Assembly (NCBI GenBank): GCA_910577045.1
Contig: CAJTLB010000011.1
Coordinates: 1-11,465, forward strand
Origin: an uncultured Lachnospiraceae bacterium
GTDB taxonomy: Bacteria > Bacillota > Clostridia > Lachnospirales > Lachnospiraceae
Direction of reading: 5' to 3'
Length of the DNA: 11,465 nt
Made by a program: the position numbers and the translations under genes
The notes under the pieces: model-generated
Databases searched by the model: none
The model's input: only the letters and a program-made list of their open reading frames with translations
What the model was told of the DNA's origin: nothing
Shown: piece by piece, positions 6,518 to 11,465 of the stretch
Layout of the letters: each line of letters begins with the position of its first letter
Position numbering within the stretch: position 1 is the first letter of the stretch

Positions 6518-8323
6518 ATGGAAAAGAAGGAACCGAAGATTAAGATATATGTATCCTGCCACAAAGAAAGCTATATACCAGATAATAAATTATTATATCC
6601 CATACAAGTAGGGACAGCATTAGCAGAAAAAAAATTACAAGGAATGTTGTATGATAACGAAGGTGACAACATTTCTGCAAAAAATAAGCAATATTGTGAA
6701 TTAACAGCACAATATTGGGCATGGAAAAATGATAGAGATGCGGATTATTATGGTTTTATACATTATAGAAGGTATTTTTCCTTTTCACCTGTAAAATTTC
6801 CAGTAATTAATTTTTTTGGTACGATATTTGATTATCCTAGTGATGAAGTATTGGAAAAGATACAATTTAATGAGAAGGTAATGTCAAATATAATAAAACA
6901 GTATGATATTATTGTTTCAGAAAATAGTGTGATGGAACCAAATGTATACGAGCAATATAAAGGATGGGAAGCAGCAGAAATAACAGATATGGATAAAGTA
7001 ATAGAGATTATTTATAAAAAGTATCCTGAATATCATAATGCTGTAAAAAAATATATAAGAGGAAATACAGGACATTTATTTAATATGTTTATTATGAATA
7101 AAGAGATGTTTATGGAATATTCAAATTGGTTATTTGATATTCTTTTTGAGTTTGAAAAGCAAACAGATATGGAAAATCGTTCTGTAGAAAAATATAGAGG
7201 GACAGCTTATTTAGGAGAACGATTATTAGATATTTATTGTGAATACCAAAGAGAAAAAAAGAAAAAAATATGTGAGTTACAAAGAACATTTTTTCATGTT
7301 ACAGATGATTTCAAGCTTGTATCCAAAACATATGATAAAGAGATTCCAATTATATATTTAGAAGAAAAAAGTAATTTACCTTGGGTTGCTGCAAGTATAG
7401 AGTCCATTATTGTAAATAGTGAATCAAAATATAATTATGATATTATAGTTTTTTCATATGGTATTGAGGAAAAGGAAAAAAGACAGTTTCAATATATGAA
7501 AAAAGAAAATATAAGTGTTAGATGTTTTGATTTATTACCTTTAAAGCTAAAAAAAGGAAAAGATTTTAATGAGTTGGATTTGATAAATTATTTGGGAGTG
7601 TATAAAAGTATTATATGGTTGCGTTATTATATGATGCTAAAGGCAGATATAGCTAAATTTTATTTAAAAAAGCAAACAAAAGCTTTATTGGTTACAAAAG
7701 ATTTAATTAAAATTGGTATGGAAAATCGACTACATGCTTTAAAGCAAACATATTTATTCTCTACTGGAATAATGTTATTAGATATTGAGAGAACAAAAGA
7801 AATTTTAAATAGAAAAAGGAAATTTCTTAACCAAAAGGAATTGAATGATAATGTATGGAATATGATTTTTAAAAATGATATTGAGTTTGAGGAGCAAAAT
7901 TGGAATGTATATATTGATAATAATAATATTGATATAGCGGCATTACCAATAAGTATTTATAGTGAATATTTAAATGTGAAACGTAACCCATATGCAATAG
8001 CTTACGCAGGTAATATTAAACCATGGATGGCGGAAAAGTTAGATTATAAAGAGGAATTTTTATTCTATTTAAGACAAACATTATTTTTTGAGGAAGTACA
8101 AACAATATTTCAAAATAATGTACCTGTACCTAATAATATATCTATACCTAATAATGGAGAGATGGTAGATCACAAGGGAGTAAGAGTACAAGGGATTGCA
8201 GATACAATATATGTAGATGGTGTAATGGTTAAGTTTATTAATATGATAAATCGAAAAATGCCTATTGGTACAAAAAGACGAGCATTTGTCAGAAAAATAG
8301 CAAATATTTTTATTAAAAAATAA
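6518..8323 (+). CDS. DUF4422 glycosyltransferase with degenerate GT8-like C-terminal half
   Basis: A 601-residue paralogue of the protein at 3659. Its DUF4422 half is well kept: YVSCHKESY (11-19), NEGDNIS (from 47), YCELTAQYWAWKN and YYGFIHYRRYF. The GT8-like half keeps scaffold motifs (FSTGIMLLDI, QNWNVYID, AYAGNIKPW) but not the chemistry. Aligning R369YY...ADIA by eye with R361YF...KKDIA of the paralogue shows 17 residues missing, including the whole DVD metal motif. The metal-binding His of HYAG is Ala (A495), and DQD is NDN (443-445). The open reading frame is nevertheless intact and ends in the same basic tail (MPIGTKRRAFVR, 581-592). The gene is visibly AT-richer than its neighbours. 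Most likely only the DUF4422 domain acts as a transferase; the C-terminal half may be structural or bind an acceptor. Confidence 0.82.
   Translation: MEKKEPKIKIYVSCHKESYIPDNKLLYPIQVGTALAEKKLQGMLYDNEGDNISAKNKQYCELTAQYWAWKNDRDADYYGFIHYRRYFSFSPVKFPVINFFGTIFDYPSDEVLEKIQFNEKVMSNIIKQYDIIVSENSVMEPNVYEQYKGWEAAEITDMDKVIEIIYKKYPEYHNAVKKYIRGNTGHLFNMFIMNKEMFMEYSNWLFDILFEFEKQTDMENRSVEKYRGTAYLGERLLDIYCEYQREKKKKICELQRTFFHVTDDFKLVSKTYDKEIPIIYLEEKSNLPWVAASIESIIVNSESKYNYDIIVFSYGIEEKEKRQFQYMKKENISVRCFDLLPLKLKKGKDFNELDLINYLGVYKSIIWLRYYMMLKADIAKFYLKKQTKALLVTKDLIKIGMENRLHALKQTYLFSTGIMLLDIERTKEILNRKRKFLNQKELNDNVWNMIFKNDIEFEEQNWNVYIDNNNIDIAALPISIYSEYLNVKRNPYAIAYAGNIKPWMAEKLDYKEEFLFYLRQTLFFEEVQTIFQNNVPVPNNISIPNNGEMVDHKGVRVQGIADTIYVDGVMVKFINMINRKMPIGTKRRAFVRKIANIFIKK
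8120..8155 (+). repeat. Imperfect 18-bp tandem duplication inside the second DUF4422 gene
   Basis: Two 18-base units (8120-8137 and 8138-8155) match at 15 of 18 positions and encode VPVPNN and ISIPNN (residues 535-546). They lie in the low-complexity linker between the GT8-like domain and the basic C-terminal tail. An exact 11-base repeat, TACCTAATAAT, lies within both units. As a multiple of three bases, gain or loss of a unit would leave the frame open. Confidence 0.75.
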
Positions 8324-8359
8324 GGTTATTAAATTTATTTAAAAATATGAGGGGGAAAA

Positions 8360-9526
8360 ATGAAACAAGTATTAATAGTAGGTGCTGGTATTAGTGGCAT
8401 TACCGCAGGCAGGATACTAGCGGAGAATAATTATCAGGTGACAATTTTAGAAAAAAGGGATCATATTGGAGGCAATGTTTATGATTATTATGAGGATAAT
8501 ATTTTAATCCATAAATATGGGCCACATTTATTCCATACAAGACTGCCGCAGGTAGCGGAGTTTATAAAACAGTTTTCAGAGTTTTTTCCATATGAGCACA
8601 GGGTGTTAGGAGAAATACAAGGAAAGTTAGTCCCTATTCCATTTAACTTTAAAAGTATAGATATGCTTTTTAACATAGAGGAAGCAACACACTTAAAACA
8701 GGCTTTAAAGCAGGCATATCCAGAAAAAGAGAGTGTGCCAGTGATGGAACTGCGTAAATCTAAAGATAAAAAGGTACAAGAACTGGCAGAATTTGTTTAT
8801 CAAAATGTATTTTATGGCTATACCAAAAAACAATGGGGTAAATCTCCAGAAGAAATGGATTCCTCTGTAATGGCAAGGGTACCAGTAAGATTATCTTATG
8901 ATGACAGATATTTTACAGATGAGTTTCAAATAATGCCGCTTTTAGGATATACAGAACTAATAACTACTATGGCAGAGCATAAAAATATATCTATTCGTTA
9001 TCAGTGTGATGCACTGTCACATCTTGTAGTAGAGAAGGAAAAAATTTATTTTGATGGGGAAGAATGGAAAGAACCAGTAATATATACAGGTTGTATTGAG
9101 GAATTAAGTGGAAGATGTTTTGGGAATTTGCCATATCGTTCCCTTATATTTGAGTTAGAGCATAAAAATGTAACGCAAGCACAACCTGTAGTACAGGTAA
9201 ATTATCCAAACCAGTATTTATACACTAGGACCAGTGAATTTAAGTTATTGCAAAAGGAGCCTGTAAAGGACAAAACAGTGTTGGTATATGAATATCCAGT
9301 TCCCTGTACAGAGACGAGGATTCCCTACTATCCAGTGGAATCAGAAGAAAATAGGACTTTATATAAAAAATATAAGGAATTACTTGAACCAGTGAAAAAC
9401 CTGTATTTGCTTGGGCGTTTGGCAGAGTACCAATATTATAATATGGACATTACTATATATCAGGCTATGAATTTGGCATATAAGCTAATTGGAGAGGAAA
9501 AGAATGGAGATAACAAAGGAAAGTAG
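8360..9526 (+). CDS. glf: UDP-galactopyranose mutase
   Basis: This FAD-dependent enzyme converts UDP-galactopyranose to UDP-galactofuranose, the donor for galactofuranose residues. It is 388 residues long, normal for the family. Visible motifs are the FAD-binding GAGISGITAGRIL (8-20), EKRDHIGGN, KYGPHLFHT, VPIPFN, FYGYTKKQWG, RVPVR (173-177), DDRYF, LLGYTEL and YTRTSEFK with R290. The two arginines known to contact the UDP-sugar phosphates in characterised enzymes appear to be R177 and R290. Two usual motifs deviate: TGPID reads TGCIE (243-247), and the near-invariant Asp of YxDM is Asn in YYNMD (N361). The sequence is otherwise complete, so activity is likely. GAGGGGG precedes the ATG by four bases. 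Its end overlaps the next gene by 23 bp. Confidence 0.92.
   Translation: MKQVLIVGAGISGITAGRILAENNYQVTILEKRDHIGGNVYDYYEDNILIHKYGPHLFHTRLPQVAEFIKQFSEFFPYEHRVLGEIQGKLVPIPFNFKSIDMLFNIEEATHLKQALKQAYPEKESVPVMELRKSKDKKVQELAEFVYQNVFYGYTKKQWGKSPEEMDSSVMARVPVRLSYDDRYFTDEFQIMPLLGYTELITTMAEHKNISIRYQCDALSHLVVEKEKIYFDGEEWKEPVIYTGCIEELSGRCFGNLPYRSLIFELEHKNVTQAQPVVQVNYPNQYLYTRTSEFKLLQKEPVKDKTVLVYEYPVPCTETRIPYYPVESEENRTLYKKYKELLEPVKNLYLLGRLAEYQYYNMDITIYQAMNLAYKLIGEEKNGDNKGK
9491..9497 (+). promoter_or_regulatory. Ribosome binding site deciding the kinase fusion's start
   Basis: GGAGAGG lies six bases before the ATG at 9504, inside the 3' end of glf. The in-frame TTG at 9489 overlaps this site and is therefore unlikely to be the start. 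Confidence 0.7.
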
Positions 9527-11441
9527 GATTGAGATCTTTGTCCCGGGCAGGTTGTGTTTATTTGGGGAACATAGTGACTGGGCAGGGTTTTATAGGATTA
9601 CAAATGAAGAGATAGAGCCTGGTAGGGCAATAGTAACAGGGATAGAGCAGGGAATCCATGCCTTTGCAGAAAAAGCGGAAATTTTTGAAGTATTATGTAC
9701 ATTGCCAGGGCTGGAAAAAAGGCTTTTTTGCCAAATGGAACTTTCAGAATTAAGAGAAATAGCAGCAGATGGAGAATTTTTTTCTTATGTGGCAGGGGTG
9801 GCATCTTATTTTAAGGAACATTATAAGGTAAATGGAATCCGGCTTGTTATTGATACAATGACACTTCCTATGAAACGGGGCCTTTCTTCTAGCGCAGCGG
9901 TCTGTGTATTAGTAGCAAGGGCTTTTAACCGTTTATATGATTTACATATGAATACGTTAGGGGAAATGCAGGCGGCATATTGGGGTGAGCAAAGGACTCC
10001 CTCAAAGTGTGGCAGGTTAGATCAGGCATGTGCATTTGGTGTACGGCCAGTACAGATGCGTTTCGATGGAAATGATATTTATGTAGAACGGTTAAGGATC
10101 AAAGGAAATTTTTATTGGGTATTTGCGGATTTAAATGCGTCTAAAGATACCGTAAAGATTTTATCAGATTTAAACCAGTGTTATCCTTTAGCAGAAACAG
10201 AAGTGCAAAAGGCGGTATGGGAAGCACTTGGGAAGGATAATAAAGCCATTATTGAAAAAGCGATTTCTTATTTTCAAGAAGGAGATGCGAAAAAGCTTGG
10301 GGAACTGATGAGCGAAGCACAAGAAAATTTTGATAAAAAAGTGGCTCCAGCATCTCCAGTTGAGTTACGTGCCCCAGTCTTACATAGAATATTATGCGAT
10401 CCAATAGTAAAGGAATTGGTATATGGCGGGAAAGGCGTGGGATCACAGGGGGATGGGACAGTACAATTTTTGGCGAAAGATGAAGTATGCCAAAAGAAGT
10501 TAGCCCAATATTTAAAACAAGAAAAGAATATGGAGGCATTTGATTTTACAATCCGCCAGCAAAGAAGTGTGCGCAAGGCAGTAATTCCAGTAGCAGGTTT
10601 TGGGACAAGGGTATATCCAGAAACTCGTGGTGTAAAAAAGGATTTTTTCCCAGTTATTGACCGGGATGGGATGTTAAAACCTGCTATATTGGTTTTGCTA
10701 GAAGAATTAGATAGTATTGGGATTGAAAAAATATGCCTCGTAATTGGGGAAGAAGATCGGGCAGCATATCAAGAGTTTTTTGAAAAAGAACTGTCAGAGG
10801 AGCATCTTTTTAAGTTACCAGAAGAAATGCGGCAATATGAACAAAGAATTATGAGAATTGGGAAAAAGCTTCGTTATGTGGTTCAACAAGAACGGAAAGG
10901 TTTTGGCCATGCAGTATACCAGTGCCGGAATTTTACGAATAGAGAGCCTGTATTATTGTTGCTAGGAGATATGCTTTATAGGAGTTATGAGGAAAGAAGC
11001 TGTGTGGAACAGCTTTTAGATGCGTATGAGGATACAGAGCAACTTACTTTGGGCATTACAGAAACAAATGAGAATATGGTATCTAAATATGGAATTTTAA
11101 CAGGTAATTGGCTGGATAATAAAGAACAAGTTTTAGAAGTAAACAAAATGATAGAAAAGCCATCTATAGAGAAAGCAAGAAAAGAATTACAGACAGATCT
11201 GGAAGGTAAGAAAACATATCTAACAGTGTTTGGCAATTATGTATTAACTCCTGCAGTATTTGAATGTTTAGAGAAGAATATTTTGGGGCAGAAAATGACA
11301 AAAGGAGAAATACAATTAACAGATGCCCTAGATGAAGTAAGAGAACAGTATGGGATGAGGGGCTGCCATATAAATGGAAGAGTGTATGATTTGGGAAATC
11401 CAGCTTCTTATCGGGAAACGGTTGCAGAATATGGAAAATAG
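9504..11441 (+). CDS. Fusion of a GHMP sugar kinase and a GalU-like uridylyltransferase
   Basis: One 645-residue cytoplasmic protein with two complete enzymes. Residues 1 to about 356 are a GHMP kinase: motif 1 PGRLCLFGEHSDW (14-26), motif 2 LPMKRGLSSSAA (about 121-132), a galactokinase-style catalytic CGRLDQ (D173), and motif 3 GGKGVGSQGDG (308-318). Residues 358-645 are a GalU-type nucleotidyltransferase: KAVIPVAGFGTR (358-369), KKDFFPV, a likely metal-binding D489 in LLGDM, and EKP with K552. Both halves have normal domain length. The obvious reading is that a free sugar is phosphorylated at C1 and then coupled to UTP, giving a UDP-sugar. Galactose would fit galE and glf next door, but glucuronate, arabinose or another sugar remains possible because this kinase is only distantly like GalK. 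The order is opposite to Bacteroides Fkp, where the pyrophosphorylase comes first. Confidence 0.82.
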   Translation: MEITKESRIEIFVPGRLCLFGEHSDWAGFYRITNEEIEPGRAIVTGIEQGIHAFAEKAEIFEVLCTLPGLEKRLFCQMELSELREIAADGEFFSYVAGVASYFKEHYKVNGIRLVIDTMTLPMKRGLSSSAAVCVLVARAFNRLYDLHMNTLGEMQAAYWGEQRTPSKCGRLDQACAFGVRPVQMRFDGNDIYVERLRIKGNFYWVFADLNASKDTVKILSDLNQCYPLAETEVQKAVWEALGKDNKAIIEKAISYFQEGDAKKLGELMSEAQENFDKKVAPASPVELRAPVLHRILCDPIVKELVYGGKGVGSQGDGTVQFLAKDEVCQKKLAQYLKQEKNMEAFDFTIRQQRSVRKAVIPVAGFGTRVYPETRGVKKDFFPVIDRDGMLKPAILVLLEELDSIGIEKICLVIGEEDRAAYQEFFEKELSEEHLFKLPEEMRQYEQRIMRIGKKLRYVVQQERKGFGHAVYQCRNFTNREPVLLLLGDMLYRSYEERSCVEQLLDAYEDTEQLTLGITETNENMVSKYGILTGNWLDNKEQVLEVNKMIEKPSIEKARKELQTDLEGKKTYLTVFGNYVLTPAVFECLEKNILGQKMTKGEIQLTDALDEVREQYGMRGCHINGRVYDLGNPASYRETVAEYGK

Positions 11442-11453
11442 GAGGGACTAGAG

Positions 11454-11465
11454 ATGAAAATTGCA
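11454..11465 (+). CDS. Start of a further gene, truncated by the window edge
   Basis: A strong ribosome binding site (AGGAGGGA, 11440-11447) overlaps the previous stop and precedes an ATG at 11454; only MKIA is visible. It continues the operon. Many UDP-glucose 6-dehydrogenases begin MKIAVAGTGYVG, and such a gene would make sense after a uridylyltransferase, but four residues cannot identify a protein. Confidence 0.6.

Noticed and set aside
8324..8359. Possible terminator between the second DUF4422 gene and glf
   Set aside because: The gap is AT-rich but forms no stable stem followed by a T-tract; it mainly holds the glf ribosome binding site.
10560..10590. Separate galU gene starting inside the kinase fusion
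   Set aside because: There is no in-frame ATG with a ribosome binding site at the domain junction, and the frame runs on without a stop from the kinase half.

Overview
The window looks like the 5' half of a surface-polysaccharide locus from a low-G+C Gram-positive anaerobe, most likely a member of Clostridia such as Lachnospiraceae. This rests on the AT-rich sequence, strong GGAGG-type ribosome binding sites, tightly packed genes, and DUF4422 proteins, which are common in capsule/exopolysaccharide loci of gut Firmicutes. I cannot name a genus from sequence alone.

Layout. Bases 1-315 are non-coding. They hold the right half of a probable upstream terminator, a perfect 28-bp palindrome sharing a 16-bp core with that terminator, and a run of 10-bp tandem repeats just before the first gene. 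From 316 to the end, eight complete genes and the first four codons of a ninth lie on the + strand. Junctions are overlaps or gaps of 8-36 bp, and I see no internal terminator, so this is probably one operon. The order is: GT4 glycosyltransferase; ABC-2 polysaccharide permease with a large extra N-terminal module; its ATPase; a two-domain DUF4422-GT8 glycosyltransferase; galE; a second DUF4422 protein whose GT8 half has lost its catalytic residues; glf (UDP-galactopyranose mutase); a fusion of a GHMP sugar kinase with a GalU-like uridylyltransferase; and the start of another gene.

How the genes fit together. The kinase/uridylyltransferase and GalE can both feed UDP-galactose (inference for the former), and Glf converts it to UDP-galactofuranose. 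Together they suggest a galactofuranose-containing glycan. The GT4 and the two DUF4422 proteins would build the chain on the cytoplasmic side, and the Wzm/Wzt-type ABC transporter would export it. No Wzx flippase, Wzy polymerase or initiating phosphoglycosyltransferase is seen in the window, which fits an ABC-dependent pathway whose remaining genes lie downstream or elsewhere.

Most unusual points: the 230-residue membrane-anchored extracytoplasmic module fused to the permease while the ATPase lacks a C-terminal glycan-binding domain; the clean 17-codon loss of the DxD segment plus loss of the metal-binding His in the second DUF4422-GT8 protein, within a markedly AT-richer gene; the kinase-uridylyltransferase fusion; and the palindromes and 10-bp repeats of the leader.
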